Notes under the pieces: generated by a model
What the model was told of the DNA's origin: nothing
The model's input: only the letters and a program-made list of their open reading frames with translations
The model's database searches: none
Program-made: the position numbers and the translations under genes
NCBI GenBank assembly: GCA_032719365.1
Contig: CM064873.1
Location: 9,148,501 to 9,212,500 of the forward strand
From: Prinsepia uniflora
Lineage: Eukaryota > Streptophyta > Magnoliopsida > Rosales > Rosaceae
Direction of reading: 5' to 3'
DNA: 64,000 nt
Part shown: one piece after another, positions 44,841-55,202 of the stretch
How the letters are laid out: the number at the start of each line of letters is the position of its first letter
How positions within the stretch are numbered: the stretch's first letter is position 1

Positions 44841-46511
44841 TCACGGAAATAAGTACGGATACTGCTCCCGCATTTGAGCTTCGGGTTCCCACGTAGCTTC
44901 TTCTACATTCTGATTCCTCCAAAGCACTTTCACTAGGGGAATTGTCTTTCGGCGGAGTACCTTATCCTTTCGGTCCAAGATCTGCACCGGTTGTTCCTCA
45001 AAGCTTAGGTGTTCTCTGAGCTCAATAGGTTGCTCTTCTAATACGTGGGACTCATCATACACATATTTCCGCAGCATTGACACGTGGAAGACATTGTGAA
45101 CTCTGGAAAGCTCCGATGGTAATGCTAGTCGGTAAGCAACTCGGCCAATCCGCTCGATAATCTCATAAGTTCTAATGAAACGGGGGCTTAATTTCCCAAG
45201 TCTGCCAAATCGTACTATGCCTTTCCAAGGGGATAACTTCAGGAAAACCCAATCTCCTACTGCAAATTCAAGATCTCTGATTCGCCGATCCACGTAGCTC
45301 TTCTTTCTGTCTTGGGCTGCCTTGAGTCTATCCCGGATGAGCTTAACTTTCTCCGTTGTCAGATCAATCAATTCGGACTTAGACAATTTTCTTTCGCCTA
45401 CTTCTGTCCAACACAAAGGGGATCGGCACTGGCATCCATATAGGGCTTCATAAGGTGCCATTCCAATACTTGCTTGATAACTGTTATTATAGGCAAATTC
45501 CATTAATGGCAAGTGTGACTCCCAAGTACCCTGGAATTGCAGAACACAAGCTCTCATCATATCTTCCAAGGTCTCGATGGTCCGTTCGGACTGTCCGTCG
45601 GTCTGAGGGTGGAATGCCGTACTAAAATGCAATCTTGTTCCAAAAGCTTCCTGTAGGCTTTGCCAGAATCTAGATGTGAATCGGGGATCTCGGTCTGAAA
45701 CAATGGAGGCAGGTGTGCCATGTAACCGAATGATCTCATTAATGAACAAGTTAGCATACTGGGTCATCTGAAAGTATTCCTTCACAGGTAAGAAATGTGC
45801 TGACTTGGTAAGTCTGTCTACAATCACCCAAACTCCATCGTGGCCTCTGGGCGTCCTCGGAAGTTTAAACACAAAATCCATGGTTATATGATCCCATTTC
45901 CATTCTGGGATAGGAAGCGGTTGCAGTGCTCCGTAGGGTCTCTGTCTTTTAGCCTTTACTTGCTGACATATCAAATATTTACTCACATACTCAGCAATTT
46001 CTCGTTTCATACCAGGCCACCAGTAATGTTCTCGGAGCGTACGGTACATTTTTGTTCCTCCTGGAGGCATAGCATATGCAGAACTATGAGCTTCAGCCAG
46101 AATCTCCTTTCTCAAGGCTTCATCTGCAGGTACACATAATCTCCCTTCCGTGGTTAAGGCTCCGTCCTCATTCACTACATAATTCTGCCGTTCTCCTTCT
46201 TCTACTTCAATTCGACGGATACATAAAGTCGCGTCTTGAAATTGAGCATCGATGATCTGATCAATAAGGATTGGTCGCACCTGGAAATTCGCTACCAAAC
46301 CATCTTGACTATCAAGTCCCAACGCAACACCAGTCTTACGCAGTTCAACTAATAGAGGCAAGTGTATCGTCCGTAAATGGGCTACTGAATGTGCTGATTT
46401 CCGACTCAATGCATCAGCCACTACGTTTGCCTTTCCAGGATGGTATTCAATCATGCAATCATAATCCTTAATCAATTCCAACCATCTTCTCTGCCTCACA
46501 TTTAGCTCCTT
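44841..46511 (-). pseudogene. Integrase with C-terminal chromodomain (end of broken pol)
   Basis: This is the longest open stretch of the element, about 557 codons, in frame with the RNase H before it but separated by the TAG at 46512-46514. Its first 35 residues complete RNase H (KANVVADALSR). The integrase core has D in ITMDFVFKLPR, D in IVSDRDPRFTS and E in DGQSERTIETLED, the DDE triad. Then come GKLSPRF and HNVFHVSMLRKY, and the chromodomain-like end VLWRNQNVEEATWEPE. The N-terminal zinc site is damaged: of its expected His-His-Cys-Cys ligands the second His position reads Pro (MPPGGTKMY) and the first Cys position reads Tyr (SKYLIC). No start codon belongs here; it was part of a polyprotein. 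Confidence 0.93.
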
Positions 46512-47075
46512 CTAGGTGAAAAAGTATTTCAAACTTTTATGGTCCGTAAAAAATCGGCAAGTCTCACCATATAGATAATGTCTCCAGATCTTCAGCGCAT
46601 GCACTACTGCAGCCAGTTCTACATCATGGGTAGGATAGTTGCGTTCATGCGGTTTTAATTTTCGAGAGGCATAAGCAATCACTTTCCCATTCTGCATCAA
46701 CACACACCCCAGGCCGTGTAAGGATGCATCAGTATAAACTTCAAATTCGCCACTGTCATCTGGAAGGGCAAATACTGGAGCAGATGTAAATCGTTCCTTC
46801 AATTCCTGAAAACTCTGCTCACAAATCTCATCCCAAATGAACTTACTCCCTTCCTGGTCAAACGAGTCAAAGAAGCAACAATCGTAGAGAATCCTTCCAC
46901 AAAACGTCTGTAGTAACCGGCCAAACCCAAAAAGCTTCTCACTTCGGTTACTGTTGTAGGTTGTTCCCACTTTTCCACTGCTTCAATTTTCTAGGGATCA
47001 ACATAAATTCCTTCCGCAGAAATCACATGTCCCAGAAATCCCACGCTCGTCAGCCAAAATTGGCATTTACTCAGT
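46512..47075 (-). pseudogene. RT connection and RNase H region with stops and frameshift
   Basis: This continues the RT fragment in another frame, showing the family block of RT-RNase H linkers. A TAG at 46991-46993 interrupts it just before KIEAVEKW, and a frame change near 46855 precedes the RNase H domain. RNase H is recognisable by [13 protein letters not shown] (catalytic Asp), [22 protein letters not shown] and FTDHKSLKY. It ends at a premature TAG (46512-46514) after KYFFT. The lesions mean no complete pol can be made from this copy. Confidence 0.88.
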
Positions 47076-47600
47076 TTAGCAAAAAGTTGATTCTCTCTTA
47101 GATTTCCAAGCACAAGCCTCAGGTGCTTCATTGTGCGCCTTCTTAGTCTTTGAATACACTAAAATATCATCAATAAACACAATGACAAACTGATCAAGAT
47201 ATTTCCGGAATACTCGGTTCATCAAGTCCATAAATGATGCCGAAGCATTGGTTAACCCAAAGGGCATTACAAGGAACTCATAAGGACCATACCGAGTCCG
47301 GAAGGCTGTTTTTGGAATATCCTCTTCTCGAATCCGCAGCTGATGGTAACCAGAACGAAGATCAATCTTCGAAAAATAGGTAGCTCCCCTTAATTGATCA
47401 AATAAATCATCAATTCGAGGTAAAGGATACTTATTCTTGATCGTCATCTTGTTTAGTTGCCTGTAATCCATACACATTCTCAAACTGCCTTCTTTTTTTT
47501 TCACAAACAGTACGGGGGCTCCCCATGGTGACACGCTCGGTCGAATGAATCCCATATCGACTAGATCCTGTAATTGCACCTTTAATTCCCTTAATTCCGT
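47076..47600 (-). pseudogene. Reverse transcriptase fragment
   Basis: It holds the RT palm: [52 protein letters not shown] and the catalytic [10 protein letters not shown], all intact. About six residues after the catalytic loop the frame shifts (from AHNE on), ending at a stop near 47076. Upstream it is out of frame with the protease, because a short piece of the normal protease-RT linker is missing near 47600-47610. Confidence 0.9.
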
Positions 47601-48165
47601 TGGTGCCAGGAATCAAATCAATGGTAAACTCCATCTCCCTATGTGGTGGAACTCCTGGTAAGTCCTCAGGAAACACATCTGGGAACTCACATACGATAGA
47701 GATGTCCTCGACCCGAACCGGGGTATCCCGTACATCAATCACATGTGCTAGGTAACCTTGGCAACCTCTCCGCAACAATCTGTCTTCTGTAAGAGCTGAT
47801 ATGACTTTGGCGGGTAACATTCGCCGATCTTCCTGGAATATGACTTCCGGTAATCCTGGACTCCGGAGTATCACCCTCTTATCGAAACATTCGATAGAGG
47901 CATGATGGGTTGTCAGCCAATCCATCCCAAGGATAACATCAAAATCGCATAATTCTAACAAAATTAAGTCAGCCACGAGATGCACACCCCCTATCAATAC
48001 AGGATACTCTCGTATCACTTGGTTGACTACATAAATATCACCGGTCGGCGTACCGACTCCCATATCACAACCAAGTGCAGAAATCTCTCTATCAGCTAAG
48101 GTTGCATAAGTGCGAGAAACAAATGAATGAGTAGCTCCCGGGTCTATTAAGGTAGACCAAAAATA
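47601..48165 (-). pseudogene. Retropepsin-type aspartic protease fragment
   Basis: The active-site block LIDPGATHSF is encoded around 48142-48144 (Asp codon), followed in the same open frame by ADREISALGCDMGVGTP, LILLELCDFDVILGMDWL (second conserved block) and FPDVFPEDLPGVPP, which leads into RT. The upstream frame is closed, because the gag-side reading ends at 48147 in another frame; one more frameshift separates them. After DLIPGT the reading goes out of frame with RT. Confidence 0.88.
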
Positions 48166-49231
48166 GGAAGCATACCTGTCACCACTCCTGGGGTAGATCG
48201 AGGCTCCTGTTGAGTAACAGCAAATACTCGAGCCTGTGGTCCCGAAGTCTGACCACGTCCTCGTGAGTTACCACGTCCTCGGCCAGTTCCTCTCCCCCCA
48301 GTCGTATCAGAAGTCAATGCTGTACTCCGACTCTGCTCTGTCGTGCCCCAACCGGTACCACTACCAACCAAGCGTGGGCAGTCCTTCTTGAAATGCCCGG
48401 CTCCCGACAGTAAAAGCAAACAAGCACATTACCCCAATTGGGCCCACTGTTCTGTCGGTTGGCTAATCCCACTGAGGCTTCACTAGATTGCACGGTTGCC
48501 GAAGATTGAGACCCAAATCTCGGTGTATTCCCACGACCATAACTCGAACGAGTGCCTCCAGACGATCCAGAACTAGAACCACCCCTTTTTGGCCATCTCT
48601 GACTCGGCGCTCCCTGATATTGTCGTTCTCGACGTCGACCGAAGCCTGAATACTGTTGTTGTACTGGTAGAGTCACCTCAACTCTGGCGGCTGCATCGGA
48701 CAACTCCCTCAGAGAAGCATATGATCCTACTGTCACGGCACCACGGATCTCATTCCTTAACCCCTGCTCAAACCTTCTGCACTTGTCCTCCTCGGTAGAC
48801 ACATACAAAGGGGCAAAATTTGCTAAGTTCAAGAACTTTTGCTCATAATCAGCCACAGATAGATCTCCTTGTTTCAGTTGAAGAAACTCCACTTCCTTGG
48901 CATTACGGAAAGAACGAGGATAAAACTGATCTAGGAAACGGTGCCTGAAATCCTCCCAACTCAGGGTGTTGGCATCCAATCCCGTCAACTGCAATCCACG
49001 CCACCATCGATACGCCTGACTACTCAGCATAAACGTGGCTAAAGGAACCATGTCTCCTGGTGGACATCGCATGATCTCGAAAATCCGTTCCAACTGTGTA
49101 ACCCAATCATACGCCTCATCTGGGCTAGTCTGGCCCGTAAAACTCGTGGCCCCCAAACGTTGAGCTCTCTCGACGTCTGGACCCTCCATCTCTTCGCCAG
49201 GCTGTGCACGAGGCTCGCGTCGTGGAGGCAT
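48147..49231 (-). pseudogene. Gag (capsid and nucleocapsid) with frameshift in the zinc knuckle
   Basis: The start is taken at the ATG at 49229-49231 (MPPRREPRAQPG), the usual type of Tekay gag start. The retrotransposon gag domain is seen in YRWWRGLQ, DFRHRFLDQFYP, VEFLQLKQGDLSVADYEQKF and FEQGLRNEIRGAV. A Gly/Ser/Arg-rich region follows, then a single CCHC zinc knuckle whose first half (CFYCREPG) and second half (HFKKDC) lie in different frames. The break is at about 48395-48400, in a run of G on the coding strand. The tail to 48147 is Gly/Arg-rich. Confidence 0.92.
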
Positions 49232-49308
49232 CCTGAGGTATCTGTACGTAAAACAGATCAATTAACCAGACATGCACACAATGTACAAAACTCAGACCGC
49301 AACCTAGT

Positions 49309-49320
49309 GCTCTGATACCA
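49309..49320 (-). promoter_or_regulatory. Tekay-type primer-binding site (initiator Met tRNA)
   Basis: Minus-strand TGGTATCAGAGC, three bases after the 5' LTR. Confidence 0.92.
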
Positions 49321-49323
49321 ATT

Positions 49324-51998
49324 TGATAAGACCCATTCCGAATATCCCTCGATAACCGTGAAAGATCCTGCTCCCGTCTGACCATAACTCGAAAGTACCA
49401 AAAGTAGTTTTAAATATATACATATAGAACATAACAAACGATAAACATTGTCAGACAAGGGATAGTTCAGTATTCCGAGACCGTTGACCTAGTCAACAAG
49501 TTTACAGAGCATAGGAAATATTTACAGGTAGGGATCAAAATCCTACGCTGCAAAGTGTCTGAGTACGTAACGGTCTGTTTATTCCTCTGCCTCGATATTA
49601 GCCTCAGTACCTGTGCACTGGCCTGGAGGGCAATTAAAACATCAAAGGTGTGAGTGGACAAAAATAAAGTTAGAAATACATGTAACGAAATACAGTCTTA
49701 CCCTCCAGTTTCACAAACATGCATGCATATCATAACTCATAAATCAGATAATCAAGCTATGAACATAAATCTCAAACAGAAATAAAAACACAAGATCCAG
49801 GTCCAATATATAGTCACGTTATCCCTGCAACGCGTGCAAATCAATAGGCTCAAGGACCGCTCAAATCCCGAGCATCCGCCGCTGTGAACACATCACCAGC
49901 CGGCAATCCAGGTCGTCATGAACATATCACTGACTGACCTCCATATAATCTAGCACATCTGGTCTGAGTCGAGCCTCCATTTGGCTGCACGACAACATAC
50001 CGTGCTACGTGACCTCCCCGGGGTAAACACTTCCATCCCGTAGGCGAGCGTTATCTCCAGGGTCCATTTCGGGAGAAACATATTTCACACCGAAAGCCCT
50101 CATATATCCTCATCACGAAAACTAGTGAAAACAGTTGCATGTAATATCAAAACCATTTTTGAACTGGGCTTTAAGCCCAAAAACACTTTTCTCAAGTCCA
50201 TAAACCAATCCACGCAAACCTGCGCAATCACAATCTCATTCATGATATAAATCCATCAAATCTAATACCAGACTCAGAATCCGAGTCAAAATCAAGCTCA
50301 AAACGCCGAGCCTCAGCTCGAAATATCAGTTTTATAGTTTTCTTGAAAATCGTGCCTAAAAACATATAAAATAATATAATATTTCCAAAAATCCGGAAAT
50401 CATCATATCGAAGTATCAATCATACCAAATCATTTCAAATCATATTATAAGGCATTTAAAACATATATGCATGCATATAGGGTAGAAAACAAAAGCTCAC
50501 TCACACACCGTCCAGATTGTTCAGTCTCAAGCTGTTTGTGCCCTTCTGACGTCCTGGAAGTATTCGGGCCTGTCAAACAAGTAATATAAGGTTACTCACT
50601 TGTTACATAATCTCCTGTACGAATTTCCTAATCGTCGGAATAAAATAATATTATTTTAAACGTAACCTATACACTTTGGGTATACAAAACTACTCTCAGT
50701 TCATATCCGATTGACCCGAAACCAACGCGAATAGGTCCGTATCATCGAGAGCATCAAAAAGTGTGTTGAACCCTCCTTCAGATTCCCGGTCACACGCCCT
50801 CACGCACCGCAGCAAGCGGCTGCGCGTGAAAGCCACGCGCCGTGAACAGTGCACTGCTACAGTGCTCCTTCCTCGCCCGTTTCTCTGATAAATGGGTCTG
50901 AAACCCGCGATTAGACCCGGTGCAATCTCCTTCAATTCAAGCTCAATTGTGTCCCTTCTTTCACTCATTAACATTAATTCAATCCAAATTATAGTTCTAT
51001 AAGTTCAATTTAATCACACAAGCCCTCACAATCCTCGACTCACGATGAACACCCGACGGGTTCGAATTCGGGTTCTACCCAAAACCAGCCTGTTTCCTTC
51101 AATTGATCATACCAGAAGCATCATAGGTCCATTATAAACACAAAATCGAAATCAATTTCAGGAATTATTACCTCTAAGTAATCGAACTCAAGCTCGAATT
51201 TCCGAAACAGTTGCAGAGCTTGTTCATCCCCAATTCGCCTCCAATTTTCGTTCCAGTTGATTGGGTTCGAGTCGTCTAGTCCCCAGAAAGCTTAATATGA
51301 CCTCAATTTCGAATGAAACCGTCTTAAAAATCGAAATCGAATTTAGGTCCTTCAATGGTTGTTTCGGGCATTCCCCGCATGGGTTTATCTGGGTTTTCTT
51401 TGTTCCTCTTTCGATTTTTCTCTCCAATTCACACTACTTAATCATTCTAGTGCACTGAATTTCCTTTGTTTTGCTGCTAATTGATCACACGGTTTTGAGG
51501 AGATTTTTGTTCTCTGTTTTGTGTTCTTAGTCGAGTCCTATCCCAGTGTTAATTATGCAACAGATTCATTCATTAATTAATTGTACACAAAGGCACCCAA
51601 GTGCCACTAATGATCATTTGTGAGTGACATGTGTCACTCCCAACCTTGCCTGAGTCATCTTAAGGGCTGATTCAACCACTTAATTCCTTTAATTATCCTT
51701 ACAGCAGCTACTTATTAAAACAAAACTGTTCATAATTACTATTTTACCCTTGAGGTCACAAATGACCAATTTGCCCCTGGACTTCCCAGACCCATAACTT
51801 TTTCATACGAGCTCCGTTTCCGACGTGCCACCTGTCTACGGATTCAGCGTCTCGGGACCTACACAACGGTCCTCGAAAAATGCACAACAAGTATTTTAAA
51901 TAAAAATTCAACTTTTAGCCATATTCCGTCAAGGGTAAAAACGTCATTTTCACATTATTTTAATATTTTACAAATTTTTGGATTTTCGGGGCGTTACA
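49324..51998 (-). repeat. Tekay-type 5' LTR (right copy)
   Basis: 2675 bases, matching 42137-44805. The few differences include a short insertion near 51721 relative to 44531. It presumably holds the promoter for the element, but I could not fix a TATA box with confidence. Confidence 0.93.
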
Positions 51999-53447
51999 CA
52001 GGTGGCACGTTCGATTCCGACATTCAAGGAAGAAGTTTCGACGTTCGGAAGTCGAGGGGTATTTTGGTAATTTTGAAAGGTAAGGGCGAAATGTTGACTT
52101 TTGACCCGGGAGGTCCAATGAATGAGGGCCAAGGACCGTTACGTAGGTCGAGTCGATACTAATCCATAGACAGGCGTCATGCCGAAATCGGAGATTCGAT
52201 GACGAAGTTGTGGTCACGGGGACGAAATTGATTAACCGAACAAGCCGGGATTTCGATTAAAATAATATTAAATTGTGAATAGTGACTGTTGATTGTGAAC
52301 ACTTGGATGAGTGACAAGTGTCACCCATCCCTTGATTTAAGGACCCTAAAATATACTCCATGTTTTATGGAAACCATCATCATGTTTTAATCATTCTTTA
52401 ATTATTTCTAATTATACTTAAACACCATTAATCTTCCTCTTCCTTCACCTTCAATCCGTGAACAACAAAGGGTGAAATTGTTCATGAGAGTGAGTAATTG
52501 AGTGTTTGAAGAATCTGATTTCAGCTGAGGGAAAACACGGGGACAGAGGGTGAGAAGTGAGAACCAGAATCGAAAATTTTAGAATTTGGGGGGAAATTTG
52601 AATTTGAAGCTATGAGCTCGGAGGATCAAAATTGAGCTCACATTGAGCTTTCTGAGATTGCCATGATCAGAATCATCGAAAGAACGAAGCAAATTGAAGC
52701 CCAAATGGCTCTGAACGGTCAAGACGACAGTAAGTAAAATTCGAAGTTGTGTCGTGGTCGTGGAGAGATCGAACGATGCAATTGAAGTGGGGGATGAGTT
52801 TAACATGGTCCATTTATGCTTCTGGGTGGATCAATTGAAGGAAATCTGTTGATTTTGATGAAATTCGAAGGTTGAACCGTGCTCAGGTGTGCTTCGAAGT
52901 TCATCTTCGAATCGTGTGATTTAAGGTAAGAACTCGTCTAACTGAACTTACAAAATTCTAATTAGACTTAGACTGAAGCTTTTTGAATGTTCAATTGAAG
53001 GATTGGATGTCGAATTGAGTGAGAACAAGTCGAGTCTTGTCGCAGTTTTTTCAACCCGTTTACCAGACATTTGGGTAGAGAAGATGCACTGTAGCTACGC
53101 GCGTGGCTTTCACGTGCAGCCGCTTGCGGCGGCACGTGAGGGCGCGTGGGAGAGTTTCCGGGAAAATGGTCAACTCGAGTTTTGATGTTTTCGATTATAC
53201 GAACCTATCCGTGTTGGTTTCGGGTCAATCAGATATGGATTCGGAGTAGTTTCGAGTACCCGAAGCGTATAGTTTATGTTTAAAATCAATATTTAATTCC
53301 CGAAAAATTGTGGGAAATTGATATGATACTCATAGAGTCATTATTGACCTTTCATGATGTTTTTGGACAGGATTCGAGAATCCTAGAAAGCGTCGGAAAT
53401 TACGAAAACGCGTGCAGCTTAGAAAGCGAGCAGTTTGGACGGTGTGT

Positions 53448-53716
53448 GCGAGCATTGGTAGGCTGGCTCACATTCAATGTGACTCTTTCTAGTACCACAA
53501 AATGCTTGCTACACATCAAGAGTCCGTCGAAGGTGTTTAGAAACTTTGTTGGAGCGGGTGTATAACCAGCGCCACGTGGTGGGCGGAGTTTGGCTGAACA
53601 GTCGACGGGGATTTGGCGGTGACTGAGTGCACTTGCGGACGTGACTAGTGAGCATTGGTAGGCTGGATCACATTCATTGTGACTCTTGCTAGTATCACAA
53701 ATATGCTCGCTATGTG
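53448..53716. repeat. Pair of 70-base direct repeats with internal inverted repeats
   Basis: 53448-53520 and 53651-53716 share GAGCATTGGTAGGCTGG(C/A)TCACATTCA(A/T)TGTGA and end in ATGCT(T/C)GCT. Each has outer arms (AGYGAGCAT with ATGCTCGCT) and inner arms (TCACA with TGTGA), so each can fold. The pair sits just beyond the truncated LTR. Confidence 0.6.
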
Positions 53717-54480
53717 TCAAGGTGTCGAGAGACCCAGCGAACTTGCATTGTGGGAGCGTGGCGGTTCTCGTGGCCTAAGTCTATTCCGAGGGAAAGATAT
53801 GGATTTTGAGAAGCCTCAAGACTCCATGGAGTGGAAGGCTCGCAATCAAATTGCCTTTCCAAGCGACGTTCTCGTGAAGCTTGGCGACAGACATGCCTCT
53901 CCAGACTTAAGGATTGCCTCGCACTTCCGCATGTTGGATGAGCTGTACAACGGGTTTAGAGGTCAGCCTGATCTCAAAAAGATTGACATGGCCCTTAAAA
54001 TTCCTCCAGAGTTCCGGGACATGAGGCAGCTACTTTCTTCATTTAGAGATATGAATGGCAGGAGGCCTTCAGACATCCTAATCAAGGAGTGGTTGAGCGC
54101 TCCACTGCGCTTGAAAGAAACCGTTGTTCAGAAGAAGAACAATAAGCAAGGACCCATTGGTTCTTTGGAGAAAAAGCATGCTGAGCAACTTCTTTCCAAA
54201 CCCGACCGTTCTAGTCCCGCGAATGTGTCACCTTGACGCGAAGGGCCGCAGAAATAGAAAGTTATGTTGTCGATGTGAGATTACGATAACTTAAGAAAAC
54301 TTAAGGTCCTTATTTCACATTGGAAGTCAAAGTGGGCGAGCTGGAGACGTGCCGTGCAGAGAGGATGCTGATAGAAAAGGAGCGAGATACCGCTCGAGAT
54401 GAGCTCTCCTTGCTGCGCAGAAATTTGCAGGACTCCGAAGGCTTAGATGCTTCGATGACGAAGGCTTAGGTGTTTCGCAT
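53655..54480 (+). pseudogene. Coding-like segment of unknown family, antisense to the nearby gag
   Basis: I do not recognise this family. 53655-54236 is open for 193 codons with hydrophilic, ordinary protein composition (for example DVLVKLGDRHASPDLRIAS and LKIPPEFRDMRQLLSSFRD). After a stop and about 80 bases, a second plus-strand reading at 54320-54478 is a likely coiled coil (KVGELETCRAERMLIEKERD, then DELSLLRRNLQD) that runs into the minisatellite. The two may be exons or broken parts of one frame. Because it faces the Tat-type gag (minus strand), it could be the antisense extra ORF known from Tat-lineage elements, with pol deleted between. That is inference from position. Confidence 0.4.
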
Positions 54481-55040
54481 GGCGAAGGCTTAGATGCTTC
54501 GCAGGACGAAGGCTTGAATGCTTCGCATGGCGAAGGCTCGGATACTTCGCAGGGCGAAGGCTCGAATGTTTCACAAGGCGAAGGCTCTGATGCTTCGCAG
54601 GGCGAAGGCTCGAATGTTTCGCAAGGCGAAGGATTGGATGCTTCGATGACGAAGGCTTAGATGCTTCGCAGGACGAAGGCTTGAATGCTTCGCAGGGCGA
54701 AGGCTCGGATGCTTCGCAGGGAGAAGGCTCGAATGTTTCGCAAGGCGAAGGCTTGGATGCTTCGATGACGAAGGCTTAGGTGCTTCCCAGGACGAAGGCT
54801 TGAATGCTTCGTAGGGCGAAGGCTCGAATGTTTCGCAAGGCGAAGACTTGGATGCTTCGATGACGAAGGCTTAGGTGCTTCGCATGGCGAAGGCTCGAAT
54901 GCTTCGCAGGGCGAAGGCTTGAATGCTTCGCAGGGCGAAGGCTTAGGTGCTTCGCATGGCGAAGGCTTAGGTGCTTCGCATGGCAAAGGCTTAGGTGCTT
55001 CGCATGGCGAAGGCTTAGATGCTTCGCAGGGCGAAGGCTT
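54436..55040. repeat. 24-bp minisatellite, about 25 copies
   Basis: The consensus unit is close to GATGCTTCGCAGGGCGAAGG followed by CTTA/CTCG, and two subtypes are interspersed (TTCGCAGGGCGAAGG and TTCGATGACGAAGG). The unit length is a multiple of three. On the plus strand, in the frame of the preceding coiled coil, it would give an eight-residue repeat of the type EGLDASQG, interrupted by stops in the TTAG units. Each unit contains inverted CTTCG and CGAAG, so the array is also hairpin-forming. Long open frames on the minus strand here are by-products of the repeat. Confidence 0.92.
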
Positions 55041-55202
55041 TTTACACTAGAGGGAATAAGCATTGAAAATTGTATATGGTGAAAAAATAGGTTTGTATGA
55101 ATTCAGAACAATTTTTCAATCTTATTCCATTGATACTTGAATTTAGAAGACAACTTGAAAAGAAAAATTTGAAAGCTCCATAGAATTTTATGTCACTCTA
55201 AT

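Larger units (their letters stand above)
42137..51998 (-). mobile_element. Ty3/Gypsy chromovirus, Tekay/Del-type, 9.86 kb, defective
   Basis: LTRs of 2669 and 2675 bases begin TGA(C/T)AAGACCC and end GGGGCGTTACA as read on the plus strand. CAGGT flanks both sides (42132-42136 and 51999-52003). PBS, gag, protease, RT, RNase H, integrase, C-terminal chromodomain and PPT follow in order on the minus strand. The order with integrase after RT is that of Ty3, and the C-terminal chromodomain motif places it with chromoviruses, most like Tekay/Del. The coding region has at least seven disabling changes. The LTRs differ at only about four positions in a hand-aligned 330-base stretch, so insertion was fairly recent. 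Confidence 0.93.
41925..53448 (+). repeat. Truncated LARD-type LTR, split by the Tekay-type insertion
   Basis: The pieces 41925-42136 and 52004-53448 together form about 1.66 kb of an LTR that starts TGTAACGACCCGTCCC. It follows the order of the LARD LTRs: TTTTGCCCCT block, GTGACGTAGTTT block, GAGTTCATAGACAGGTGGCACG, the palindrome at 52305-52330 and the GCGCGTGGCTTTCACGTG hairpin near 53100. It stops at GGACGGTGTGTG (53448), well short of a full LTR, so its 3' part is missing. The Tekay element sits inside the CAGGT of its conserved GACAGGTGGCACG motif. Confidence 0.75.

Noticed and set aside
54657..55063. Minus-strand open frames with repeated CEAPKPS- or AKHLSLR-type residues
   Set aside because: They are by-products of the 24-bp minisatellite; any frame through a stop-poor repeat is open.
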